A DNA stretch of 64,000 nucleotides from Calendula officinalis (taxonomy: Eukaryota > Streptophyta > Magnoliopsida > Asterales > Asteraceae), in the NCBI GenBank assembly GCA_963853835.1, contig OY970823.1, positions 9,318,001 to 9,382,000 of the forward strand. Reading direction: 5' to 3'. The translations under genes and the position numbers were made by a program. Shown one piece after another: positions 46,556-57,978 of this stretch. Every line of letters begins with the position of its first letter. Position 1 is the first letter of the stretch. The notes under the pieces are model-generated. The model ran no database searches, was not told where the DNA came from, and saw only the letters and a list, made by a program, of their open reading frames with translations.

Positions 46556-47039
46556 AAATCGGTTTGACAGCCACGGATTCACGTTATATGCATGTGTAGA
46601 ACTACGGTTTTAACAAGTATTTATGATTTATATGTTATCTTTCATTAAATTATTTACGTATTCTTGCATGGTGAATGGGTTGTCAAAAGGCCATGTCGGC
46701 CACCGTGTAATCGTTGAGCAATAGTAGGAATAGTAGGTGGTTAATTCCTCCATATTAGGTAGCTTTACTTTTAGATCGTTCGTAGGATTTTTTAGTTTAG
46801 AAGTCGACATACTTTCATTTAATGAATGAGAAAACAATTTTCTCTTATATTATCCAATAATGCCCATTACCTTATCTCATTTTCTCTTAGAGTATCAAAT
46901 AATGCCCATTACCTTATCTCATTTTTCATCTTGATGCAAACCCATATTATGCAAATAACATTTTTTTGAACCATTTCACAATTTGTACCTTGCGCATTGA
47001 TCATGCTAATTATCTGTGTATCATTCCAATTCTATCATT
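46556..47039. other. spacer with 44-bp tandem duplication
   Basis: Two copies containing AATGCCCATTACCTTATCTC begin about 46858 and 46902. A 69-residue - frame at 46628-46837 has no recognised motif. Confidence 0.55.
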
Positions 47040-47044
47040 ATATA

Positions 47045-47210
47045 TGTTGGTTCACGGTTCCTCCGGAAGGATGATCGGTACCCTTCTTCTCTATGGATCC
47101 TGAAACAACGGAGCAACTCTTAGTCAGATGCTCCCCGGGAGGTTCCCCGTGAGAACACTATGACGCTCAAGTTAGTAATCGGTATATATATGTATGTATA
47201 TGACGTGAGG
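47045..47210 (-). repeat. 3' LTR of the Tat element, part 1
   Basis: Begins TGTTGGTTCACGG at 47045 and is cut at 47210 by the LINE. Confidence 0.92.
47198..47210. repeat. 13-bp LINE target duplication, left
   Basis: ATATGACGTGAGG; repeated at 51974-51986. Confidence 0.95.
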
Positions 47211-48290
47211 CTTCATGGGAAGGTAGTCATAACAAACTTTCCGAAGAATTTCGACGAAAACGGATTGTGGAAGTGGTGCAGGCTTCATGGGAAGGTAGTC
47301 AATGTCTACATTGCTAAAAAACTCACAAAATTCGGGAAAAGATTCGGCTTCATTAGGTTCATGGGGATTCACAATGACCTTGAGTTTGCCCGCAAACTCT
47401 CTCTTCAATGGATGGGATCCTTCCACCTTTATGTTTTGATTGCCAGATTTAATAGACCCAAAGTGCAGCCACAATATAAACCTCCCATGCAATCGATCCC
47501 CTCAAAACCTATTTCGCATGCAAATAACACGTCATATGCTAGTGTGGTGGCAGGAATTAAAGCTTCTAATACACCTTCGCTCGAAATTCCCTCCTGCTCA
47601 CATTTGAAAACACTGATTCTCAAGGATTCGGATCTTGTTAAACTTGAAGAACCTGATGTGGTTGTCCTTGCCAAGGTTCGCCAAATTGAGGTAATGCCAC
47701 ATCTGTATGAGCACTTAGAGTTAGAAGGTTTTGAAGATATATCAATCCATCACATAGGGGGTTTTTGGGTTTGGATTGAATTTAAATCATCGAAGGCGTG
47801 TTCTCGTTTCAAGAATAAAAACTTGATTTTTTTTTCTGAAATACAACACGTCACTAGCAGTTTTTTTATTGATGAGAGGACTACATGGATTGAAATAGAT
47901 GGGTTACCCTTATGTGCTTGGGACTCTGATGTTTACAAGAAAGTTGTTGCCCTTTCGGGTAAATTCTTGTTCTTTGACGAAAATGATTCTAACCCAAGTC
48001 GGGGGAAACTCTGCATTAGTACTTCAAATAATGAAATTATTAATGAGACGATAAATATTGTGGTTGAAGAAGTTCCATATATGGTTAGAATTCGTGAAAC
48101 AGAACTTTGGAAAATTATTATTCCAAAATCTAATAGTCCTTCTATTTCTAGCCAAAGCTCAGATGAGTTAGAAAATGATGAAAATTTAGAATTTTCTAAC
48201 CATGTTAATCTAGATCAAAACGATGATTCAGGTGACGAGGTTGAATCTAAAAATATTTGTTTTAATGATGATGAATGTTATGACAATTAA
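47211..48290 (+). CDS. LINE ORF1 (5' truncated), RRM-containing
   Basis: The frame is open from an ATG at 47160 inside the Tat LTR, but only 47211 onward is LINE. The RRM shows ITNFPKNFDENGL and KRFGFIRFMG. After it come the central ORF1 domain (GFWVWIEFKS, TWIEIDGLPLCAW) and an acidic C-terminal part. ORF1 binds LINE RNA. The stop overlaps the start of ORF2: ATGACAATTAA contains both the ORF2 ATG (48280) and the ORF1 TAA. No stop interrupts this frame. Confidence 0.85.
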   Translation, partial: LHGKVVITNFPKNFDENGLWKWCRLHGKVVNVYIAKKLTKFGKRFGFIRFMGIHNDLEFARKLSLQWMGSFHLYVLIARFNRPKVQPQYKPPMQSIPSKPISHANNTSYASVVAGIKASNTPSLEIPSCSHLKTLILKDSDLVKLEEPDVVVLAKVRQIEVMPHLYEHLELEGFEDISIHHIGGFWVWIEFKSSKACSRFKNKNLIFFSEIQHVTSSFFIDERTTWIEIDGLPLCAWDSDVYKKVVALSGKFLFFDENDSNPSRGKLCISTSNNEIINETINIVVEEVPYMVRIRETELWKIIIPKSNSPSISSQSSDELENDENLEFSNHVNLDQNDDSGDEVESKNICFNDDECYDN

Positions 48291-48906
48291 TGCAAGGGGC
48301 ACCGGAAATGTGGATAAGAGAAAGTGGATTAAAAAACTATGCTTTCAGAACAGTGTTTCCTTTCTCGGGATTCAAGAAACAATGATGACAAGTGTTAATT
48401 TGTTCAGATTAAAATCGATGTGGGGTAATTTCCACTTTGATTTTGCTTGTAGTTCGGCTCGTGGCCACTCGGGTGGCATAGTTTCCATGTGGGATCCGGG
48501 GGCATTCTCTAAATCTAATATTCATTGTGATGCTAATTATGTAATAGTTGAAGGAAAATGGATGGGCTCATCAGTTACTTCTCATATGATAAATATTTAT
48601 GCTCCCCAAAACGCTGACGATAGAGGTATTTTGTGGATGGCTTTAAATTCATACATCACATCTAATTCAGGGAATTTTATATTATTTGGGGATTTTAATG
48701 AGGTGCGGTTTGATTCTGAGCGTTATGGTATGATTTTTAATAAACAAGCGGCAGATTGTTTTAACCATTTTATAGATTCTAATGGTTTTATTGATTTAAG
48801 TATCGGGGGGAAAAAGTTTACTTTGATGAACAAAGTTGGGTCCAAAATGAGCAAGCTAGATAGATTCTTATTTCAGACTCGTTATTTCTTCAAGACCCTA
48901 ATTTAA
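48280..48906 (+). pseudogene. LINE ORF2 endonuclease
   Basis: It starts MTINARGTGNVDK; blocks LGIQETMM (catalytic Glu), GHSGGIVSMWDP, INIYAPQN, LFGDFNEVR and KLDRFLF follow. A 1-nt shift near 48875 ends the frame. In the next frame DPNLKVLALDRLFSDHTPLLL (here from DPNL to SDHTP) supplies the SDH block, so the rest of the protein is present out of frame. Confidence 0.88.
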
Positions 48907-51415
48907 AAGTTTTAGCTCTTGATCGTCTTTTCTCGGATCATACTCCGCTGCTTCTTCACTCGAAAAAACAAGACTATGGCCCTACCCCGTTTCGTGTATT
49001 TAATTCTTGGCTTGATATAGACTCTTTTGATAAAACAATCAAACAGTGTTTTATGTCTCCACACGCATGTGCAGCCTCAAATATTACTTTTCTTAAAAAC
49101 AAAATGAAAATGATTAAAGAGCAATGCAAAACGTGGAATGTGGATAGAAAGTTGAAATCCAAATCTTATTATAATGAGCTATGTTCATCTATAGTTGAAG
49201 TTGAACAGAAGATGGATCAAGGTATTGCCTCTCCCGATGATCTAGAAAACCGTCTTTTCTGGATAAACAAAATCAACTATATAGAGAAGCTTGAAAATCT
49301 AGACATGATGCAAAAACTCAAAATAAAGTGGGATGTGGAAGGTGATGAAAACTCTTCTTTCTTCCATGGCTTGATAAACCAACGGAGGAGATTCCAATCC
49401 ATTCAAGGTGTTATGGATGATGGGGAGTGGATTGTTGATCCCCCTAAAGTAAAAAATGTGTTCCTTAATTTCTTTAAATCAAAGTTTAGCTCGGTTTCCA
49501 CGTCTATCCCGAATCTCAATAGAGATCAATTCTCTCAACTCTCTTATACGGATGCATCAATTTTAAAACAGTCGTGTAATATGGAGGAAATTAGAGAGGC
49601 TGTATGGAGTTGTGGTAGTGATAAATCCCCGGGACCCGATGGTTTTTCTTTTAAATTTATAAAACATTATTGGGATTTTCTTAAGGAAGACATTCTTTTG
49701 GCGGCTCAAGAATTCTTCAAATATGGTAAATTACCTATTGGTTGCAATGCCTCCTTCATTACTCTTGTTCCGAAAATTGCCAACCCTATTTTAGTTAAGG
49801 ATTTCCGCCCTATTTCATTGATTGGGTTCTTTTATAAAATAATTGCTAAAGTTCTTGCATTGAGATTGTCCAAAGTTATTGATACTACTATTAGTAGTGA
49901 ACAAACATCTTTTATAAAAGGGAGACAAATTTTGGATGGCCCACTTATGTTAAATGAAGTTATAGATTGGTACAAATATAAGAAAAAAAAAAGCTCCTTC
50001 TTTTTAAAGTTGTCTTTGAAAAAGCCTTTGACTCGGTTAGTTGGGAATATCTCGATTATATTATGATGCAAATGGGTTTTGGTACCCAATGGAGATGTTG
50101 GATAAAAGAATGTATCTCTTCGGCTAGACTTTCTTCTCTTCTAAATGGAAGTCCTACGTGAGAATTTTCGATGTCTCGTGGCCTACGTCAAGGAGATCCT
50201 CTATCTCCTTTCTTATTTATTATAGCTATGGAGGGTCTTCATCTCTTGATTCAAAATGAAGTTCAAAATAATCGCATCTCCGGAGTTCGGGTTGGTAAAG
50301 ATAATTTCGTTTTATCTCATTTATTTTACGCCGATGATGTTGTGTTTGTGGCGGATTGCAACAAACAAAATCTAGACGCCATTATTCATGTGCTAAATTT
50401 TTTTTTTGAAATATCGGGTCTCAAAATAAACATTAATAAATCAAATTTATTCGCTGTTGGAGTGGAAGATTCTATGCTCGAACAAATGTGTACTCAAACA
50501 GGTTGCGTTAAGGGATGCTTCCCTTTTACTTATCTTGGGCTCCCATTGGGAGCTAATTTGGGCCGGTTTTCTAATTGGGCTCCTGTTCTTGATCGTATCA
50601 CTGGCAAACTTTCTTCCTGGAAAGCAAGTCTTTTATCGATTGGAGGTAGATTCACTTTATTAAAATCTGTGTTGGGTAGCTTCAGTATTTATTGGTTATC
50701 TATATTTCGAGCTCCTCCTTCGGATTTGAAGAAAATTGAACAATTACGAGCTAGATTCTTTTGGGGAAGCACAGATTCTAGTAAAAAAATGAGTTGGGTT
50801 AGCTTGAACTCTTGTTTGGCTCCTAAAGAAAAAGGTGGCTTGGGTATTGCTAGCATGGATGCTCTTAATTTAGCTCTCTTGTCTAAATGGAGGTGGAGGT
50901 TTTTTAACGAAAAGCAAACCCCGTGGAATCGTCTTATTCAATCTTTATTCGGTGAGAATGGTGGCTTTTATAAACCGGTCATTGCTCGTTTTAAAAATGG
51001 TTATTGGGGCAGAATTATTGGTACCATAAACTATCTTCGCGATTACAAGATTATAGAAAAGAACTCGATTAGATTCAAGTTAAGGAATGGAGAGTTTATT
51101 CATCTCTGGTCGGATATTTGGATGAGCCATATACCTTTAAGCACTCTTTTTAATCGCATTTTTAAACTAGAGCTGAATCTGTTTTGCAAAGTAAAAGATT
51201 GTTTATTTTCTGATGGTTGGAAGTTTAATTGGAGGAGGCCAATAAGCGGTGGAGTAGAAGAAGAGCAATTTCAAAATCTTACGGCCCTATTAAGTGATTG
51301 TCGTTTGCAAGAAGGAAATGATAAAGTTTGTTGGTCCCTTGGGGATTCATGTGATTTTTCGGTTGCCGATACCCGGAGACACATAAATCACTTCCTCTTC
51401 CCGGGTTTTATCTAG
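48907..51415 (+). pseudogene. LINE ORF2 reverse transcriptase
   Basis: RT blocks in order: KSPGPDGFSF, DFRPISLIGFFYKIIAKVLA, GRQILDGPLM (open stretch 49053-50066). A shift near 50010 follows, then FEKAFDSVSWEYL in the new frame. A TGA interrupts at 50159, followed by RGLRQGDPLSPFLFII and HLFYADDVVFV with an intact YADD (open stretch 50171-51415). The thumb and connection region continue to a TAG at 51413. Confidence 0.92.
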
Positions 51416-51912
51416 GTATCAAAATGGTGCACATCGATACCCATAAAGGTAAACATTTTTATTTGGAGGCTTACTTTGGACAGGTTGCCTACAAGATTCA
51501 ACCTCTCTAGAAAAGGTCTAGACATTCAGTCAATTATTTGCCCCGTTTGCAATTCAGGAGTGGAAACAATTTCTCATATTCTTTTCACTTGCTCTTTTGC
51601 AAGTGAGGTTTGTGAACATATTTTTCGGTGGTGCCAGATTGCCACTTCTCCTTTTGTAAACTTTGATACCTGGTGGGAGTTCGCAGATTCTGTCTCAAGT
51701 CGGAGCTTTCGTCGTTTGAAGTTTCATGTGATCGGTTTTGCTACGTGTTGGACGCTTTGGAGGTTTAGAAATTCTATTGTTTTTGATAAAAAGAAAATGC
51801 GTAAAATAGATACTGTTGATAACATTGTTTTATTTTCCTTTTCTTGGTTAACCCATCGGAATCCAAAATGTAAGATTTCTTGGACCGATTGGGTTAGACT
51901 TCCTTTGTAATG
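51416..51912 (+). pseudogene. LINE ORF2 C-terminal RVT zinc region
   Basis: It is in the same frame as the RT, separated only by the TAG at 51413. WRLTLDRLPTRFNLSRKG, then ICPVCNSGVETISHILFTCSF gives the Cys/His cluster of the zf-RVT domain (C, C, H, C). The frame ends with a normal stop at 51910, 60 bp before the poly(A). Confidence 0.88.
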
Positions 51913-51973
51913 TTTCTTTTTTTAGTCTAGTTCATTGCTAGACTCTAGTTTAAAATTGCCGTTCAAAAAAAAA

Positions 51974-51986
51974 ATATGACGTGAGG
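51974..51986. repeat. 13-bp LINE target duplication, right
   Basis: ATATGACGTGAGG, identical to 47198-47210; its first A merges with the poly(A). Confidence 0.95.
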
Positions 51987-52405
51987 TCGTGATCGATAAG
52001 GATCGCATTGAATGTTAGCAATAAATGATAAGTGTAATAAATGTACCGGAAGCTTGATGCCGATGCTGGTCGTAAGACGATCATATTTATAGCCAGCCTT
52101 TCTTAGGCGGGAAAGGAAGAACAACCTTCTACGGACCGGTCGCTTCCCGAGCCTTGCGGATAATAGGTTGCCTTGGGAGGCTTAGAACCGGAGGATAATG
52201 GCCTTGCTTTACGCCAAAGCCGCCCTAGGGACTTGGTCGCATTTAATGCGATTGTACCTGCGAGACGTCCTTTCCGTAATTCCCGCATGGCGCTTGGATC
52301 GTGATTCTCGGGATCATCAACCCTTGTGCGTTCGTTCCTTCCTTCCGTTTAGGAAGGCTTCGTCCGGTCGTTCGGTTAGGAAGGTGTATGCGATATACCT
52401 CATTA
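51987..52405 (-). repeat. 3' LTR of the Tat element, part 2
   Basis: Continues the LTR to ACCTCATTA. The TATA (CTATAAATATGA on the - strand) is at about 52083-52096. Confidence 0.92.
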
Positions 52406-52701
52406 AGTCCCTTAAGTTCAAAAAAGGGAATCTGCAGGATCGTTGTTTGAACTTGTTTTCCGATTATTGGGCGCCTGTCACTTCGAAAAAACGACCGTTA
52501 CCACTTTCTGACCGTTGAGTTTTTAACCGTTAGTCTACCATGGATGAATGCCCCTTTATCTTCTTCTTCTATATATTCTTTGTTCACTGTTGATTTCAGT
52601 TCTCCTTCTCTACGTATCTCTCTTAACCGCCTCCAATTTCTTAACCGACTTTAGTTTCTCTATTTTACAAATTCCCTTCTTCGATTTTCCAGAATCAAAA
52701 T
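52406..52701. other. region between 3' LTR and antisense gene
   Basis: Pyrimidine-rich on the + strand (CTTCTTCTTC, TCTCCTTCTCT), as expected for the untranslated leader and promoter of the antisense gene. The LTR-proximal bases would include the element's polypurine tract, which is not obvious. Confidence 0.45.
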
Positions 52702-55220
52702 ATGAGGAAAGACAAAGCCCCCAAGGAGAAATCTGAGAAATCGATCCAAAGAACTGCCATCAATACACATACCAATCTCACTCCTCCCGACCTGAACGCG
52801 ATTTACGACGATTATCACATTGATCGTTGTTATCGCCTTCTTCTTCCCGGCCCTTCTGACACCATCCGCTCTGCTCCAGACGGATTTGAGCTGGTGTATC
52901 TTCAATTCCTTCTAGGCGGGTTGAGGTTTCCTATTGATGACTTCATCCTCACTCTCCTTCAAGACCTTGGTCTTCACTTGGCTCAACTTGCACCCAACTC
53001 TTTCAGAAAAATTATTGGTTTCATAATCTCCAGTCGTGCCCTTGGCATTCCCCTTTCTACCAAACTATTCCGCAATCTGTACGTTGTTACCGGTCGGGGT
53101 GATTGGGCCGTGTTCACTCACCAGCCCGGTAGGAGCGAACGAATTTCTGGGCTGAAGGATTCCATCCGCGATTGGAAATACGGATTCTTCTACGTTGATC
53201 GCTTGGCCTTCAACGATATCTCCCTTTCTTCGGGGCCCATTCCCGGACGGTCTTCTGAGGCTGCCCCTGAATTAAACGATGTTGAAAACCAGCAGGTTGA
53301 AAGCCTGTTGGGTTTAGAAATGGAATGGGAAGATCCGGACGAGTATTTTCTTGGGATGGCTGACCTGGGCCTTCACTTCTTCGTCCGCCGAGTTCGTCCG
53401 GTCTGGCAAGTGAACGCGGAAAAAGTCTCTTTGCTTCAATGTCTACAAATGAAAAAGCCTTCGAGGGAATCCATAACGGTACCTGAAGGGGAGATAACCC
53501 CCTTCCTTCCCCCCTCTGAAGATGTCCTTAGTTTCGAGGGCACCCCGAACGTGTTGGAGCATGAAACTGAGGACACTTCAGATGTCTCTACACCCATTGC
53601 CGAATCGTTAGGCTTTATGACGGAAGATACCATGATTCCAGATTCACAGTCAGAGCTTGCTAAACCCATCAAGGTTCGATCCGTTTGTACCCTTTCAAAA
53701 AGATCTCGTGAAACAACAACCTCATCACCCTCCAAACGAAAGAGGCATGAAGGTATGATTTAGGTTTTGTGTCTGTTTCCCTCTTGTTTAATATATTATT
53801 ATGTTTATATATTTTTATTTTTTTTACAAAAACGTTTTTTTTTTATTTTAAAAGGAGAAAAACCTAGTTCACCCCGTCCGTCCACCGAGATTCCAGTTAT
53901 AGTTTCTCTGTCTCCCGCAACTTTGGTTATCCCAACTGCTTCCACCTCGAGTGTTGCTCCTGTATCTTCTACCGTTGATCCTTGTATTTCGAGACCTCAA
54001 ACGGTGCCCCAAAGTGCCTCCGCATTGGCGATGTTCAGTAACCTTTTGTTTAGCTCAGGTACAGGAACCCCTTCCATTAGCAAGGGTCCCCATCCCGTTC
54101 GTTCGTCGAGGCCACAGACGTCGCTCCCCAACTTTTCGTTCCTACGTAAGATTCCCACTTAATCGCATATTTTTTAAGTGTTTTAACTTTGTTTTGTCTT
54201 CTTTGCAGCCCGTCAAGTTCGCACTACCATTGCTAGTTCCACACGAGAAATATCGGTCACCAATCTTCCTGATCCTACCAACCCTGCTGTAACATTGGTT
54301 TCTAGCTTGCAAGCAACCGTTACTCCTACCCCACCAATTGTACATGCGACAGCTGTTCCATCTGCCGTTGCCTTGAATTTGTCCGACATCTCTGACGAAG
54401 GTAACTTCCTTCGAGCACGATCCGATTTGCTTAACACCGTCGAACTGCTCTCGGAACTGCAATTAAGGGGGTCCGCAACCAACATACGTTGGTTGGACAT
54501 CACGAAGAGTTTGCTCGAATGGAGGAGTTGGTCAACACCGCCCGTCGTTTGCATCAGGTTGAAGTTGAAGAGAAAAACCGCTTATCTTAAGAGAATAAGA
54601 ACCTTTCTGCGGCCTGGGTAGAAATGAGAAGGAACCTATCCGACAAAGATGCCCGGATCCTCGAGTTGAGTGCCGAACAAAGCTCCTCGTCCGCCCGCAT
54701 CGCAGAGCTGGAAATGGCGTTAATTGAAAACGACAACCAGCTAAATGTGGCCGTTCGTTGCCACGGAGAGCTAGATCTTCAAAACGATAGATTGAAAGAA
54801 GGGTTCGCCGTCCAGTCTCATCAGGTAGGTGCCCTTCGGGAGGATCTTGAATGGTTGATCCGGACGGGAGTGTCTGGGTTGTTTGGGAGTTTGCTAAATT
54901 CCCCTGAATTTGTGAGTCAGAATTCTAAGCTCCAATTAGAAAGTGTTAAGTTCGGGCAGTATCGTGGATGTTTGGATACTCATAGAGAATACTCAGAGCA
55001 ACTTCAGGATGCTAGGCTTGTGTATGACCATCCTGAAGCCCAAACGAACATAATGAATCTCTTTGGAGAGTTGGTGACTCCTGATTACCCCTTACTGCAA
55101 TCGCTTGCATCTGGTGTGGCATCGCTGGATGACATAAAAGAACTCGTGAAGAAAGCAACGGTTGATCCCGAAGATACGGGTGAAAGTTCTACCCGGGGTG
55201 GAGGTGCTTCTGTGCCCTAG
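52702..55220 (+). pseudogene. antisense gene of the Tat element (gypsy-type transposon domain)
   Basis: It runs opposite to pol. Exon 1 (52702-53752) encodes YLQFLLGGLRFPIDDFIL, then LAQLAPNSFRKIIGFIIS and SRALGIPLSTKLFRN, matching the plant 'putative gypsy type transposon' domain (PF04195). Putative introns are 53753-53854 and 54146-54208. Both have GT-AG borders (ATTTTAAAAG and TTCTTTGCAG acceptors) and removing them keeps the frame. Exon 2 is Pro/Ser-rich. Exon 3 (from 54209) leads to a coiled coil, but a shift near 54480 and a TAA at 54589 break it; the remainder is open at 54624-55220. Its function in these elements is unknown. Confidence 0.8.
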
Positions 55221-55705
55221 TTGTGGCGTTTATTTGTTGTTTAGATTTTCTTTTGTTTCGTGTAGTCGTTTATCACTAGTGGATCGTTAGTTGTAAGTGT
55301 TGCTTTTGTTTGTAACGGAAGGTGTCAACTTTCCTTGAATTCGATGGTTTTTATCTACTTATTCGTCGTTTTTACTTATCGCTTTTACTTATTGCGTTCG
55401 TTTATTTCGCTCGTTCGTTTTCGAATAGGTTTTTATTTTCTTATGAGGCGTCCCTCATAGAATAGGAGTAGGAAGCGACGTTTCCCATCCTTACCTATTT
55501 ATGCATGCTTATTTCGTCGACTTAACCATTCGGTAGGTCATATGGGTTGTTTTGTAACTTAGAAAGTTATGAAGCAGAAAAGCTTATATAAAAGACATTT
55601 CATTAATCATTCGTGACTTTCTATTACGTTAGTAGTGGAACACCATGCTACTAATTCGGATAACATTCGCGCCAAAAGGCCCCCAACAATTCGATAAACA
55701 AAAAA
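55221..55705. other. convergent intergenic region inside the Tat element
   Basis: Separates the 3' ends of the antisense gene and pol. T-rich with TCGTTTA and TTACTTATCG words. No coding frame. Confidence 0.6.
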
Positions 55706-57978
55706 TTAAAAGTAAAACTTCCGCAAGTTCTGCATGTTCCATGTGCGCGGGATGAACGAACCGTCCATTGCTTCCAAAACATAGGTACCGTTCCTCCTAG
55801 CTTCTTTGACCTTGTATGGACCTTCCCAATTGGGGCAGAGCTTCCCTGACTTATGTTGAAGACTGGCTTCATTCTTGCGTAGGACCAGATCGCCTACCTT
55901 ACACGCCATTCCCCGGACCTTCTTGTATAGTAACCTTCCGTCATAGACTTGTACGCTGCTTGTCTTAACGCAGCATTTTCACGTCGTTCATCTATGATGT
56001 CCAGGTTATGCCTTAATGCTTCTTCGTTTTCACCCAGATGAAAGTTTTCAACCCTTGACAAAGGAATGATAACTTCCAAAGGCATCACGGCTTCAGAACC
56101 GTACACCAGACTGTAAGGGGTTTCATGTGTTCCCCTCCGGACCGTCGTTCTGTAGGACCATAACACACTTTGCAACTCGTCGGCCCAACTACCTCCCGTT
56201 CTGCTTAAACGAGTCTTAATTCCCTTCACTATTGTTCTGTTAGTGACCTCCGTTTGACCATTAGCCTGTGGATGAACTACAGATGTAAAGTTTTGGTGTA
56301 TACTCAGTTCAGCACACCATTTCCTGAACGGATTACTAGCAAATTGCTTCCCATTATCGCTCACAATGGTATGTGGAAGGCCAAAACGACACACGATCTG
56401 CTGCCATACAAACTTAACAACATTAGCCCCCGAGATACACGCTAAAGGTTTGGCTTCTACCCATTTCGTAAAGTAATCAATGGCTACCACCAGGAAACGT
56501 AGCCCTCCAAGGGCTTTAGGGAATGGTCCCACAATATCGATCCCCCACTGACAAAAAGGCCACGGGCTGTGTATGCTGGTCAGGTTAACGGAAGGAGCAT
56601 TCGGGACATTTGAATAGGCTTGGCACCCTTCACACCTTTGCACATATTTGTGGACATCCTTGGACATGCATGGCCAAAAGTAGCCCATTCGAAGTAGCTT
56701 CTGGGTTAATGATCTAGCCCCCGAATGCGACCCGCACAATCCTTCGTGGATTTCCCTTATAGCATCCTTAGCTTCATTGCTCCCCAAACATCTCAACCAC
56801 GGGGTGGAGTATCCCTTTCGATACAGAACGTTATTCCTGAGGGTATACCTTCCGGCATTTATTCTTACCTTCCTAGCTTCACTTGTTTCAGCCGGTAACA
56901 ATCCTTCCCCCAAGTATAACCGAAAGGGGGTCATCCAGCATCCTTCATCACTTTCTACCTCTGCCACCTCTTCTTCTTCCTCGATGCTTCGTTTCGACAA
57001 CACTTCCATCAACACTTTCTTCGTCAGATGGTGATACAACATTGCCGCTAACTTGCTGAGAGCATCGACGTCCTTGTTTTTAGTTCGAGGGATCTGCGTG
57101 ATTTCAAAACTATCGAACCAGCTTACATGCGTTCGAACTCGCTCCAAATACCGCTTCATGTGTATTTCCTTTGCCTCATAGGAGCCTTTGATTTGATTGA
57201 CGATCAGCATTGAGTCTGCAAAAGCTTCCAACATTCGGATCTCGAGACTTTTGGCTAGACCCAATCCGGCTAACAGGGCCTCATATTCAGCCTCATTGTT
57301 CGAACATGCGAAATCGAATCTCAAGGCGTAGGTGACCCTTTCATCGTTCGGCCCGGTCAGAACTACTCCTGCTCCACATCCATCCGCTCCTGCCGCTCCG
57401 TCTGTATACATCTGCCAAACGAAAGAAGATTTCCGGCCTGCACTCGTTTCCGGACCCTCTTTTTCTTCAATTGCCAAAACCCTTTCGTCATCTGGCATCT
57501 CGACCAAGAAATCTGCTAGCGTCTGGCCCTTAATACTAGGCCTAGACTTAAACGTGATATCGTACTCGCCCAACTCGATCGCCCACTTTGTCATACGTCC
57601 TGACCGCTCTGGCTGCAGGAGTATGTTTTTTATCGGTTGGTTAGTCAGGACGGTTACTGAGTGGGCTTGGAAGTATCGCTTCAAACGTCTAACCGCATAA
57701 ATCAAGGCTAAGATCAACTTTTCAATTATTGAGTAATTAAACTCTGCTCCTTGTAATGCTCGACTAACGAAATATACAGGCACTTGATTTTTGTTCCTTT
57801 CGGCGATGAGTACATAATTGACTGCTTCCCTGTTGGTAGAAAGGTACATTACCAACGGTTCCCCAGGTATGGGACTGGCCATGGTAGGAAGGTCCTTCAA
57901 ATGTTGTTTAAGTTTTTCAAAAGCTTCCGTAGCCTCCTCCGTCCATTCAACTTCTCCTTTCTTCGTGCATCCATGCAA
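55706..57978 (-). pseudogene. Tat RNase H, second RNase H and integrase
   Basis: A 694-residue open frame (57978-55894) is followed by a shift into 55909-55706. First RNase H: VYFVSRALQGAEFNY, TVLTNQPIKNILL; its usual catalytic Asp positions look altered (YLSTNREAVN). Second RNase H: QMYTDGAAGADGCGAG, NNEAEYEALLAGL, DSMLIVNQI, KDVDALSKLA, with the acidic residues present. Integrase: HHCC zinc region (HEGLCGSHSGA, CEGCQAY), catalytic core WGIDIVGPFP, VSDNGKQF, HPQANGQTEVTNRT. The C-terminal KVGDLVLRKNE and WEGPYKV blocks are in the shifted part. No chromodomain. Confidence 0.92.

Larger units (their letters stand above)
47211..51973 (+). mobile_element. plant L1-type LINE inserted in the Tat 3' LTR
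   Basis: A 4.76-kb LINE has ORF1 with RRM, ORF2 endonuclease, RT and a C-terminal zinc region, then a short 3' UTR and about ten A residues (51965-51973). It is flanked by a perfect 13-bp duplication of LTR sequence, so the insertion is younger than the Tat element. Its 5' end is truncated inside the RRM and carries a 22-bp copy of sequence found 72 bp downstream. Frameshifts (near 48875 and 50010) and stops (50159, 51413) prevent autonomy. Confidence 0.95.
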
